From Pelagibacteraceae bacterium TMED170 (lineage in GTDB: Bacteria; Pseudomonadota; Alphaproteobacteria; Pelagibacterales; Pelagibacteraceae): DNA of 8,780 bases. Position numbers and translations under genes: made by a program. The stretch lies in NCBI GenBank assembly GCA_002170875.2, contig NHHT02000013.1, forward strand, positions 11,283 through 20,062. Reading direction: 5' to 3'. How positions within the stretch are numbered: position 1 is the first letter of the stretch; every line of letters begins with the position of its first letter. Under the pieces are notes generated by a model. The model was given only the letters and a program-made list of their open reading frames with translations. It did not search any database and was not told the origin of the DNA. This document shows, in pieces, positions 1 to 6,558 of the stretch.

Positions 1-756
1 ATGGCTGCTACTATGAATGGTTTAGCTCTATATAATAATTTAATTCCATATGGTGGAACATTTTTAATTTTTTCTGACTATTGTAAACCTGCAATAAGAT
101 TATCTGCCCTGATGGGGTTAAAAGTTATTTATATTTTTTCACACGATTCAATTGGTCTTGGAGAAGATGGTCCCACTCACCAACCTGTCGAACAACTTGC
201 TGGCTTAAGAGCTATACCTAACTTAAATGTTTTCCGTCCAGCTGATATAAATGAAACTCTTGAATGTTGGGAAATAGCATTAAAAAGTAATAATACTCCA
301 AGTGTAATAGCATTATCAAGACAAAAACTACCATATATAAATCAGAGCTTGTCAGTAAAAAATAATTCTGCGTTTGGAGCGTACGAAGTTAAAATCACTT
401 CTCATGAAAGTAAAATTATTTTAATTGCATCGGGTTCAGAAGTAGAATTAGCAATGGATGTTCAAAAACTACTAAAAGAAAATAATATTGACTCAAAAGT
501 AGTCTCTATGCCGTGCCAAGAACTATTTGATAAACAATCACAAGAATATCGTGATAAAATTTTAGAACAGGATTCAATTATTATCACTATTGAAGCGGGC
601 AGTATTAGTTGCTGGAATAAATATCTTGGTACTAAGGGATTTTCTTTGGGTGTTAATTCATTTGGTGAAAGCGCTCCTTATAAAGAAATATATGATCACT
701 TAAATTTGACTAGTGATAAAGTGATGCTTCTTATCCAAAAAATGCTAAGAAAATAA
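1..756 (+). CDS. tkt: Transketolase, C-terminal part (5' end outside window)
   Basis: Thiamine-diphosphate enzyme that moves two-carbon ketol units between sugar phosphates, linking the pentose phosphate pathway to glycolysis. The visible 251 residues hold the end of the pyrimidine-binding domain and the C-terminal domain. The block HDSIGLGEDGPTHQPVE (residues 48-64) and the ALSRQ arginine (R107) align with E. coli TktA at an offset of about 413, so H48, D56, H60 and R107 match H461, D469, H473 and R520. The ATG at base 1 is an internal Met, equivalent to the one after the GIREHA motif, so the catalytic Glu411 and about 410 residues lie upstream of the window. The C-terminus is complete, with TAA at 754-756. 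pgk follows after 15 nt, with no gap gene between. The identification is very secure; only the true start is unseen. Confidence 0.97.
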   Translation: MAATMNGLALYNNLIPYGGTFLIFSDYCKPAIRLSALMGLKVIYIFSHDSIGLGEDGPTHQPVEQLAGLRAIPNLNVFRPADINETLECWEIALKSNNTPSVIALSRQKLPYINQSLSVKNNSAFGAYEVKITSHESKIILIASGSEVELAMDVQKLLKENNIDSKVVSMPCQELFDKQSQEYRDKILEQDSIIITIEAGSISCWNKYLGTKGFSLGVNSFGESAPYKEIYDHLNLTSDKVMLLIQKMLRK

Positions 757-771
757 TTTTTTAAGAAATTA

Positions 772-1962
772 ATGATTGGAATAAAATACTTTCCTGAAAA
801 TTTAAATATACAAGATAAAACCATAATTTTAAGATTAGATCTAAATGTACCTTTGAAAGATAAAAAAATTCAAGATGAAACTAGAATTATTTCAGTTTTA
901 CCTTTTCTAAAAAAATTAATTGAAAAAAATTCAAAAATTATTATTATTTCTCATTTAGGTCGACCAAATGGGATTAAAGACAAAAATCTCTCTTTGCTTC
1001 CAGTTTATAAATATTTAAAAGAAAAAATTAAAACCAATGTATATTTTTTTACTGGAGAGATAGATGAAGAAACAATAAAAAAAACATCATATCTCAAGCC
1101 AAAAGATATTATTTTATTTGAAAATATTCGTTTTTTTGATGAAGAAACAAAAAATAATGAAAACTTTGCCAAAAAACTAGCTTTGCTCGGTGAAATTTAC
1201 ATTAATGATGCCTTTTCTTGCTCTCATAGAAAACAAGCTTCGATTCATAAAATTACAAAATTCGCTAAACACTCGTACGGGGGTCCACTTTTAAAAAGAG
1301 AAATCGAAGCAATAAATTTTATAATTAAAGGAAAAAAAGAGCCAATTACTTGTATTATTGGAGGTTCAAAAATTTCAACAAAAATAAATATTTTCTCAAA
1401 ACTAATGCAAAAAGTAAATAATATTGTAATCGTGGGTGCAATGGCTAATAATTTTTTGGCTTATAAAGGATTTAAGCTAGGAAAATCACTTTTAGAAGAA
1501 AATACTAAAAAAATAATTAGTAATATTTACAATGAAGCTAAAAAAAATAATTGTAAAATAATTATACCAAAAGATTTTGGTGTTGCTTCAAGTTTTGAGA
1601 GCTCTACTAACATTAAGAAAAAAAGCTCACTAAATAAAGATGAAATTATTTTAGATATTGGCCCTGAAACAATAAAAAATATTGAAAATATAATTGATAA
1701 TTCTAATACAATTTTATGGAACGGTCCTGCTGGTTATTTTGAAAATAAAAACTTTTCAGTGGGAACAAATGCAATAGCGAAAAAAATTTCAGAAAATACC
1801 ATAAACAAATCATTAATTTCTGTTATTGGTGGTGGTGATACAGTATCAGCAGTAAACAAAATCGAAAAAAAATTAATATTTTCTCACTTATCAACAGCTG
1901 GTGGTGCCTTTTTAGAATTCCTTGAAGGAAAAGACTTGCCTGGGCTTAGTGTTTTAAAATAA
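772..1962 (+). CDS. pgk: Phosphoglycerate kinase
   Basis: Cytoplasmic enzyme that interconverts 1,3-bisphosphoglycerate + ADP and 3-phosphoglycerate + ATP in glycolysis and gluconeogenesis. At 396 residues it has the normal family length. Visible signatures are RLDLNVP (21-27, substrate-binding Arg/Asp/Asn), HLGRP (61-65), the arginine of ENIRFF (R120), SHRKQAS (151-157), IGGSKISTK (196-204), WNGPAGYFE (316-324), the nucleotide-phosphate loop GGGDT (353-357) and STAGGAF (374-380). The N-domain is very rich in Lys and Ile, as expected for this base composition. The ATG start lies 15 nt after the tkt stop and has only a weak upstream AAGAA. fba follows after 10 nt, so the three carbon-metabolism genes are probably co-transcribed. 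No truncation or key-residue loss was seen. Confidence 0.98.
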   Translation: MIGIKYFPENLNIQDKTIILRLDLNVPLKDKKIQDETRIISVLPFLKKLIEKNSKIIIISHLGRPNGIKDKNLSLLPVYKYLKEKIKTNVYFFTGEIDEETIKKTSYLKPKDIILFENIRFFDEETKNNENFAKKLALLGEIYINDAFSCSHRKQASIHKITKFAKHSYGGPLLKREIEAINFIIKGKKEPITCIIGGSKISTKINIFSKLMQKVNNIVIVGAMANNFLAYKGFKLGKSLLEENTKKIISNIYNEAKKNNCKIIIPKDFGVASSFESSTNIKKKSSLNKDEIILDIGPETIKNIENIIDNSNTILWNGPAGYFENKNFSVGTNAIAKKISENTINKSLISVIGGGDTVSAVNKIEKKLIFSHLSTAGGAFLEFLEGKDLPGLSVLK

Positions 1963-1972
1963 ATATTACTTT

Positions 1973-2989
1973 ATGAATTTAGAAGAAATTGCCAAAAAAA
2001 TGTGTGCAAAAGGTAAGGGCATATTAGCAGCAGATGAAAGCACCGGAACAATAGCTAAAAGATTCAAAAGTATTAACGTAGAAAATACTGAAGAAAATAG
2101 ACTTAACTTTAGACAAACTCTTTTTAGAGCCGACGCCATGAAAAATTATATTGGAGGGGTTATTTTATTCGATGAAACAATTAAACAGAAAACTGCTGAT
2201 GGCATGTCGGTGCCTGAATTAATATCAAAAAATAATTCTGTTCCAGGAATAAAAGTTGATAAAGGCGCAAAACCTCTTGCAGGTTCATCTGAAGAGACCG
2301 TTACTGAGGGACTAGATGGATTGAGAGATAGGTTAAAAGAGTACTACAGTCTTGGAGCAAGATTTACTAAATGGAGAGCAGTATATAATATTGCTGGCAA
2401 GTACCCTTCGGTACAGTCTATTAAAGCTAACGCTCATGCTTTAGCAAGATATGCTGCATTAGTTCAAGAAGCAAAAATGGTCCCAATAGTAGAACCTGAG
2501 GTGTTAATGGATGGATCTCATGATATTGATAAATGTTATCAAGTAACCACTGACGTATTAAATGAATGTTTTAACGAGTTAGAAATTCATAAAGTTAATT
2601 TAAAAGGAACTGTTTTAAAACCTAATATGGTTATCCCAGGTTCTAATTGTTTAAAAAAAGTAAGTTCACAGGAAATAGCTAAAAAAACACTAGACTGTTT
2701 AAAAAAAAATGTACCAAGTGAGGTGCCAGGAATTGCTTTTTTATCCGGGGGGCAATCAGAGATTGAGGCAAGTAAAAATTTAAATGAAATCAATAAGATC
2801 AATGATACTAAATTTTTAATTACTTACTCTTATGGAAGAGGATTGCAAGCAAGTGCTTTAAAAGCTTTTGGTAAAGATCTTAAAGATTTAAAAAAAGTTC
2901 AAGAAGCTTTTGCCCATAGAGCAAAAATGAACAGTCTTTCTTCTAAAGGCGAATGGACTGAAAATTTAGAGAAAGAAGCATCTGCTTAA
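1973..2989 (+). CDS. fba: Class I fructose-bisphosphate aldolase
   Basis: Schiff-base aldolase that interconverts fructose-1,6-bisphosphate and DHAP + glyceraldehyde-3-phosphate. The 338-residue protein is the eukaryote-like class I type, not the zinc class II type. ILAADES carries D21, FTKWR carries K133 and R135, IVEPEVL carries E174 and E176, GTVLKPNMV carries the Schiff-base lysine K216, and LSGGQSE (257-263) and SYGRG (R289) bind the phosphates; these correspond to rabbit aldolase D33, K146, R148, E187, K229, S271 and R303. It lacks the C-terminal Tyr of muscle aldolase and ends in ...EASA, as is usual for bacterial members. The ATG lies 10 nt after pgk with no clear Shine-Dalgarno. A TTG-started thiE begins 5 nt after its stop. 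Confidence 0.97.
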   Translation: MNLEEIAKKMCAKGKGILAADESTGTIAKRFKSINVENTEENRLNFRQTLFRADAMKNYIGGVILFDETIKQKTADGMSVPELISKNNSVPGIKVDKGAKPLAGSSEETVTEGLDGLRDRLKEYYSLGARFTKWRAVYNIAGKYPSVQSIKANAHALARYAALVQEAKMVPIVEPEVLMDGSHDIDKCYQVTTDVLNECFNELEIHKVNLKGTVLKPNMVIPGSNCLKKVSSQEIAKKTLDCLKKNVPSEVPGIAFLSGGQSEIEASKNLNEINKINDTKFLITYSYGRGLQASALKAFGKDLKDLKKVQEAFAHRAKMNSLSSKGEWTENLEKEASA

Positions 2990-2994
2990 TTAAC

Positions 2995-3597
2995 TTGAAA
3001 AGATTAGTATATTTAATCTCCCCAGGTAAAATTTATAAAAAATTTTATACTGATTTATCTTTGGTTTTAGCATCAAAAAAAGTAAAATTTTTTCAATTAA
3101 GATTAAAAAAGACATCCAATAGCAAAATCATTAAAATTGGTAAAAAGATAAAAATTATAACAAAAAAATACGACGTAAAACTAATTATTAACGACTCTGT
3201 AAAACTTGCAAAAAAAATTAATGCAGATGGTTGCCACATAGGTCAATTGGATGGTTCTATATCTAGCGGAAGAAAATTTTTAAAAAATAAAATAATTGGA
3301 GTCACGTGCCACAATTCTAAAAAGCTTGCAGTAATAGCACTGAAAAATAAAGTTGAATATATTGCTTTTGGATCTTTTTTTAAGTCTAAATTAAAACCAA
3401 TTGCAAAAAAAGCAGATATTAAAGTTTTAAAATGGTCAAAAAAAAATATTAAAAAACCAGTAGTTGCCATAGGCGGTATTACTGATAAAAATTATAAAAA
3501 ATTAATTAATGCAGGTGCAAATTATATTGCAATATCAAGTTTTATTTGGGATAACCCTGCTCTAAAACCTGAATTCGCAATTAAAAAATTTAAATGA
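2995..3597 (+). CDS. thiE: Thiamine-phosphate synthase (ThiE/TenI family)
   Basis: TIM-barrel enzyme of the TMP-TENI family, which joins HMP-pyrophosphate to the thiazole phosphate to make thiamine phosphate. Visible family blocks are FQLRLK (33-38), IIND (64-67, the Asn-Asp that contacts pyrophosphate and Mg), DGCHIGQLD (78-86), IGVTCHN (101-107), AIGGIT (158-163) and AGANYIAISS (173-182, phosphate loop). The usual Tyr-Pro-Thr-x-Thr-Lys pyrophosphate segment is replaced by FFKSKLKP (128-135), so this is a divergent member and a TenI-like role cannot be excluded. The start must be TTG at 2995: no in-frame ATG lies nearby, and the next TTG (3061) would remove the first barrel strand. Its TGA overlaps the efp ATG (ATGA), suggesting translational coupling. 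A ThiE here fits the fba-thiE-efp order known in other alphaproteobacteria. Confidence 0.85.
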   Translation: MKRLVYLISPGKIYKKFYTDLSLVLASKKVKFFQLRLKKTSNSKIIKIGKKIKIITKKYDVKLIINDSVKLAKKINADGCHIGQLDGSISSGRKFLKNKIIGVTCHNSKKLAVIALKNKVEYIAFGSFFKSKLKPIAKKADIKVLKWSKKNIKKPVVAIGGITDKNYKKLINAGANYIAISSFIWDNPALKPEFAIKKFK

Positions 3598-4157
3598 AGA
3601 TATCAGCTATAGAAATTAAACCTGGAATGATTATCGAACATAAAAATGATTATTGGAATGTTCTTAAAACTCAACACGTTAAACCTGGAAAAGGTGGAGC
3701 ATTTAATCAGGTGGAGTTAAAAAGTATTTTAAAAGGAACTAAACTCAATGAAAGATTTAGATCTAACGAAACTATTGAAAAAGCTGAACTGGATGAAAAA
3801 AAATTTAATTTTTTATATTTAGATGGAGATAGTTGTCATTTTATGGATAATGAAACTTTTGAACAAGTTGAAATTTTAAAATCTTTAATAGGAGAAAAGT
3901 ATAAATTATTAAAAGAAGGTCTTGAAGTATCTATTACCTTTATGGAGGAAAAACCGATGTCGATGAATCTTCCTAATAATGTTGAATGTATTATAGAATC
4001 TACCGATGCGGCTATAAAAAATCAGACGGCATCATCTTCCTACAAACCAGCTATTTTAGATTGTGGGATAAATACTACTGTACCTCCATTTATAGAGGCG
4101 GGAGATAAAATAATTCTAGACACACGCACTCTAGAATATGTAAAAAAAACAAATTAA
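3594..4157 (+). CDS. efp: Translation elongation factor P
   Basis: tRNA-shaped factor that binds between the P and E sites and rescues ribosomes stalled on proline runs. At 187 residues it has the usual length, with the KOW-like N domain (about 1-65), a middle OB fold and the C-terminal OB fold ending in the signature around residues 150-180 (SSYKPA, the GINTTVPPFIEAGD segment and ILDT). The tip loop HVKPGKGGAF places K33 where E. coli EF-P carries beta-lysylated K34. Neither epmA nor epmB is visible in the window, so if K33 is modified those genes are elsewhere. The ATG overlaps the thiE stop by 4 bp, and suhB follows after 1 nt. An 8-bp inverted repeat lies in the last codons (see findings). 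Identification is secure. Confidence 0.97.
   Translation: MKISAIEIKPGMIIEHKNDYWNVLKTQHVKPGKGGAFNQVELKSILKGTKLNERFRSNETIEKAELDEKKFNFLYLDGDSCHFMDNETFEQVEILKSLIGEKYKLLKEGLEVSITFMEEKPMSMNLPNNVECIIESTDAAIKNQTASSSYKPAILDCGINTTVPPFIEAGDKIILDTRTLEYVKKTN
4113..4137 (+). repeat. Inverted repeat in the last codons of efp
   Basis: ATTCTAGA and TCTAGAAT are perfect complements separated by 9 nt (CACACGCAC), an 8-bp stem ending 20 nt before the efp stop. No T-run follows, so it is not a terminator. It may be chance within codons for ILDTRTLEY, or an RNA structure at the efp/suhB junction. Confidence 0.35.
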
Positions 4158-4158
4158 A

Positions 4159-4974
4159 ATGAGATTAAGCTCACCGAAAATGAATGTAATGCATAAAGCT
4201 TGTATGAAAGCCTCGAAGTCTCTTATTCGTGATTTTGGAGAAGTAGAAAAACTTCAGGTATCATCAAAAGGTCCGGGGGACTTTGTTTCTGCTGCAGATA
4301 GAAAAGCTGAAAAAATTATTATTGAAGAATTACTTAAAGCAAATTCTAGTTATGGTGTTTTAAGTGAAGAAGCCGGTGAAATTAACAAAAATAACAAAAA
4401 TAACAGATGGATCATTGATCCTATAGATGGAACTTTAAATTTTCTCAATGGTATTCCTCAGTTTGCTATTTCAGTAGGGTATGAAGAAAATGGGGAAATT
4501 GTGAGTGGTATAATATTTGATCCAATTAAAGATGAAATGTTTTTTGCTGAAAAAGGAAACGGGGCTTTTTTAAATAATTCTAGAATTAGAGTCTCTAAAA
4601 AACAAAAACTTAAAAACTCCCTTTTAGTTACTGGAGGACCTAAATTTGATAATAAAAATAAAAAAGCTATTCTAGAAGAATACAATGATATATCTGGTTG
4701 CGTAGAGGCATCAATTAGGAAATTCGGAAGCGCTGCGTTAGACATGGCGAATGTAGCCTGTGGCAGATTTGATGGGTATTGGCAGTGGGATTTACATTAT
4801 TGGGATATTGCAGCCGGACTAATTATATTAAAAGAAGCTGGTGGTTTTGTAAGTTTTGCAGAAAGTTATGAAGAAAAGTCTATAAAAAGGAATGTTATTG
4901 CCACAAATTCCAATATTCATCAGGAGCTGATTGACAGTTTATCAAAAAAATTATTGAGTAAGATAAATATATAA
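4159..4974 (+). CDS. suhB: Inositol monophosphatase family protein (SuhB-like)
   Basis: Mg-dependent phosphatase of the IMPase/FIG superfamily; members hydrolyse myo-inositol-1-phosphate or related sugar phosphates. E. coli SuhB also acts in rRNA antitermination, but whether this protein does so cannot be told from sequence. The 271-residue chain shows DFVSAADRKAE (41-51), the metal ligand pair in LSEEAGE (E70/E71), the core motif DPIDGTLNF (87-95, with D87 and D90) and the C-terminal WDIAAG (215-220, with D216), so all metal ligands are present. The ATG begins 1 nt after the efp stop; a Met at residue 8 is an alternative start. rpmE follows after 15 nt. The substrate is not predictable. Confidence 0.93.
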   Translation: MRLSSPKMNVMHKACMKASKSLIRDFGEVEKLQVSSKGPGDFVSAADRKAEKIIIEELLKANSSYGVLSEEAGEINKNNKNNRWIIDPIDGTLNFLNGIPQFAISVGYEENGEIVSGIIFDPIKDEMFFAEKGNGAFLNNSRIRVSKKQKLKNSLLVTGGPKFDNKNKKAILEEYNDISGCVEASIRKFGSAALDMANVACGRFDGYWQWDLHYWDIAAGLIILKEAGGFVSFAESYEEKSIKRNVIATNSNIHQELIDSLSKKLLSKINI

Positions 4975-4989
4975 TATAAAACGTTTTTC

Positions 4990-5214
4990 ATGAAAAAAAA
5001 TGTACACCCTAATTATCACAAAATTAAAGTTGTAATGACTGACGGTAGCGAATTCGAAACTAGATCTACTTGGGGCAAAGAAAACGATGTATTAAAACTA
5101 GATGTAGACCCTAAATCTCACTCAGCATGGACTGGTGGAACACAAAAAATTTTAGATAAAGGAAGAGTTAGTAAATATAATAAAAAATTTAGCAATCTAA
5201 GAGCAAAAAAGTAG
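4990..5214 (+). CDS. rpmE: Large ribosomal subunit protein bL31
   Basis: Ribosomal protein bL31, which helps bridge the central protuberance of the 50S subunit to the 30S head. The 74-residue sequence begins [20 protein letters not shown] and contains the TRSTWG (24-29) and HSAWTGG (44-50) blocks and the [10 protein letters not shown] tail (58-67), all typical of L31. There is no cysteine, so this is the zinc-independent (C-minus) form, which is usual in alphaproteobacteria. The ATG sits in an AT-rich stretch with no Shine-Dalgarno. trcR starts 3 nt after the TAG stop. Confidence 0.97.
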   Translation: MKKNVHPNYHKIKVVMTDGSEFETRSTWGKENDVLKLDVDPKSHSAWTGGTQKILDKGRVSKYNKKFSNLRAKK

Positions 5215-5217
5215 AAT

Positions 5218-5805
5218 ATGTCTGAAACGCCTTTTATGCCAAAAGCAACTGCTGTTTGGCTTGTAGAAAATACAACTTTAACATTTAAACAAATAGCTAA
5301 CTTTTGTAGTTTACATGAGCTAGAAGTAAAAGGTATTGCAGATGGAGATGTAGCAAAAGGTATAAAAGCTTATAATCCAATATTAGCGGGTCAATTATCC
5401 AGAGACGAAATTGATGCCTGCTCAAAAGATCCAGAAAAAAACTTAAATTTAATTCAAAAAACTGAGGAGGTAGAAGTTAAGGAAAGAAAAAAACCTAAAT
5501 ATACTCCTTTGTCTAAAAGACAAGATAGACCAGATGCTATTCTTTGGCTTTGTAAAAATGCGCCAGAGTTGACTGATGGTCAAATATCAAAGCTTGTTGG
5601 AAGTACTAAAGGAACTGTATCTTTAATTAGAAAAAGAAGTTATTGGAATTTTTCAAGTCTTAAAGCTAGAGATCCCGTAATTCTTGCACTTTGTAGCCAA
5701 CAAAATTTTGAAAAAGCCTTAGAAAAAGCTAAAAGAAGAGTAGAAAGAGAAAAAAAATTAAAATTAAGAGAAGAAAAAAAACAAAACGCTGATGAAAAAC
5801 AATAA
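5218..5805 (+). CDS. trcR: Cell-cycle transcriptional regulator TrcR (DUF1013 family)
   Basis: Member of the alphaproteobacterial DUF1013 family, annotated in several genomes as the cell-cycle transcriptional regulator TrcR. The 195 residues contain two helix-turn-helix-like segments with similar layout: residues 10-45 (AVWLVENTTLTFKQIANFC) and 105-143 (AILWLCKNAPELTDGQISKL followed by VGSTKGTVSLIRKRSYW). Both share a WLxxN...LT..QI pattern, suggesting an internal duplication. They are joined by a charged linker (about 70-103), and a highly basic/acidic helical tail runs from about 163 to 195 and could form a coiled coil. Position behind rpmE and before purE fits the co-linear housekeeping block. 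The gene overlaps purE by 14 bp, so purE translation is probably coupled to it. Family assignment is confident; target genes cannot be read from this window. Confidence 0.88.
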   Translation: MSETPFMPKATAVWLVENTTLTFKQIANFCSLHELEVKGIADGDVAKGIKAYNPILAGQLSRDEIDACSKDPEKNLNLIQKTEEVEVKERKKPKYTPLSKRQDRPDAILWLCKNAPELTDGQISKLVGSTKGTVSLIRKRSYWNFSSLKARDPVILALCSQQNFEKALEKAKRRVEREKKLKLREEKKQNADEKQ

Positions 5806-6280
5806 TAAACCTACAGTCGGAATAATAATGGGAAGCAAATCTGACTGGGAAATAATGAAAAATTGTTGCGATACTCTAAAATCTTTTAAAATAGATATAG
5901 ATGTGAGAGTAATATCTGCTCATAGAACTCCTAAAAGACTTGAAAAATTCATTAAAGAGTCGGAAAAAAAAGGTACAAAAATAATTATAGCTGCCGCTGG
6001 TGGCGCTGCACATTTAGCAGGAGTAACTGCAGCACTAACAACAATTCCGGTTTTAGGAGTTCCGATAGAAAGTGTTTTAAAAGGTATAGATAGTTTGCTC
6101 TCAACTGTACAGATGCCCGCTGGTGTACCAGTTGCAACTTTAGCTATAGGAAAAGCAGGAGCAATTAATTCTGCTTTATTTGCTATAGCAATATTAGCCA
6201 GTACCCACCCAGAGATTAAAGCTCGCTTAAAAAAATATAGAGCTAATTTTGAAAAAAAAGTGCCCAAAAAGCCTTTTTAA
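5792..6280 (+). CDS. purE: N5-carboxyaminoimidazole ribonucleotide mutase (class I PurE)
   Basis: Purine biosynthesis enzyme that converts N5-CAIR to CAIR. The 162-residue chain has the class I pattern: IIMGSKSDWEIM (11-22, phosphate-binding loop), SAHRTP (42-47, with catalytic H44 and R45), AAAGGAAHLAGV (67-78), and the block from VLGVPI (87) through STVQMPAGVPVATLAIG (104-120) and KAGAIN. The usual HLPGM is HLAGV here, a mild variation. Class I PurE needs N5-CAIR made by PurK, yet purK, which often follows purE in alphaproteobacteria, is not next to it. The ATG lies inside the last codons of trcR (14-bp overlap). A 63-nt gap to rpsU follows, the longest gap in the block. Confidence 0.96.
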   Translation: MKNNNKPTVGIIMGSKSDWEIMKNCCDTLKSFKIDIDVRVISAHRTPKRLEKFIKESEKKGTKIIIAAAGGAAHLAGVTAALTTIPVLGVPIESVLKGIDSLLSTVQMPAGVPVATLAIGKAGAINSALFAIAILASTHPEIKARLKKYRANFEKKVPKKPF

Positions 6281-6306
6281 TTGAATCTAGACAATTCATC
6301 GCTTTG

Positions 6307-6348
6307 ATGCTAACAACCGATCTTAAATTAACAGGAGGTTTTTATTAA
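6307..6348 (+). other. Possible 13-codon leader ORF overlapping the rpsU start
   Basis: ATG at 6307 opens a short frame coding MLTTDLKLTGGFY. Its TAA (6346-6348) shares its first base with the last base of the rpsU ATT codon (ATTAA). It has no Shine-Dalgarno of its own. If translated, it would deliver ribosomes to the rpsU start, as the ATGA overlap does for thiE/efp. A short open frame of this size can easily arise by chance, so this is a hypothesis. Confidence 0.25.
6333..6338 (+). promoter_or_regulatory. Perfect Shine-Dalgarno deciding the rpsU ATT start
   Basis: AGGAGG with a 5-nt spacer (GTTTTTATT context) directly before the ATT at 6344. It matches the anti-Shine-Dalgarno core fully. 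The other gene starts in the window have weak or no Shine-Dalgarno, apart from AAGGA before csp. Its strength and position support initiation at the non-standard codon. Confidence 0.75.
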
Positions 6349-6538
6349 AATAGAAGTTAAAGATAACAATGTTGAACAAGCCTTGAGGGTTTTAAAAAGA
6401 AAACTTCAAAAAGAAGGTTTTTTTAAAGTGATTAAAATGAAAAGTAATTATGAAAAACCTTCTGAAAGAAAAAAAAGAATAAAAACTGAGAATATTAAAA
6501 GAGTAAAAAAACTACAAAAATTAAAAAATAGACTTTAG
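6344..6538 (+). CDS. rpsU: Small ribosomal subunit protein bS21, apparent ATT start
   Basis: bS21 sits on the 30S platform near the anti-Shine-Dalgarno end of 16S rRNA and assists mRNA binding. The 64-residue product reads (M)KIEVKDNNVEQALRVLKRK, then LQKEGFFKVIKMKSNYEKPS, then a very basic helical tail; DNNVEQAL, the EGFF segment and NYEKPSERKKR are the family hallmarks. There is no ATG, GTG or TTG between an in-frame TAA (6329-6331) and the conserved N-terminus. The only sensible start is ATT at 6344, 5 nt after AGGAGG (6333-6338). A single T-to-G change at 6346 would give ATG-AAA-ATA-GAA. Either AUU is the true start, as in E. coli infC, or the base is an error or mutation. Standard start-codon gene callers would miss this gene. 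csp follows 20 nt after the TAG. Confidence 0.88.
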   Translation: MKIEVKDNNVEQALRVLKRKLQKEGFFKVIKMKSNYEKPSERKKRIKTENIKRVKKLQKLKNRL

Positions 6539-6558
6539 TTCAAAATTTAAAAGGAATA

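Noticed and set aside
1..3. ATG at the left edge as the tkt start
   Set aside because: It aligns with an internal Met of transketolase; the catalytic Glu region lies immediately upstream, outside the window.
2587..2802. Open frame on the - strand inside fba
   Set aside because: It is antisense to the conserved aldolase active-site region, has no family features, and mirrors the coding strand's codon bias.
4458..4745. 95-codon open frame on the - strand inside suhB
   Set aside because: Antisense shadow of the IMPase core; no supporting signal. The same applies to 3243-3470 inside thiE.
5920..6267. 115-codon open frame on the - strand inside purE
   Set aside because: It lies wholly antisense to the most conserved part of PurE and has no recognisable protein pattern or start signal.
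6264..6279. Possible terminator AAAAAGCCTTTTT at the end of purE
   Set aside because: The complementary arms are adjacent with no room for a loop, and the downstream genes are closely packed, so read-through is expected.
6281..6330. Promoter for rpsU in the purE-rpsU gap
   Set aside because: No hexamer pair with acceptable spacing was found; TTGAAT at 6281 has no matching -10. Small possible stems (AATTG/CAATT, CATC/GATG) are too weak to call a structured leader by eye.
6281..6343. Remnant of purK
   Set aside because: Only 63 nt, with no ATP-grasp motif in any frame.
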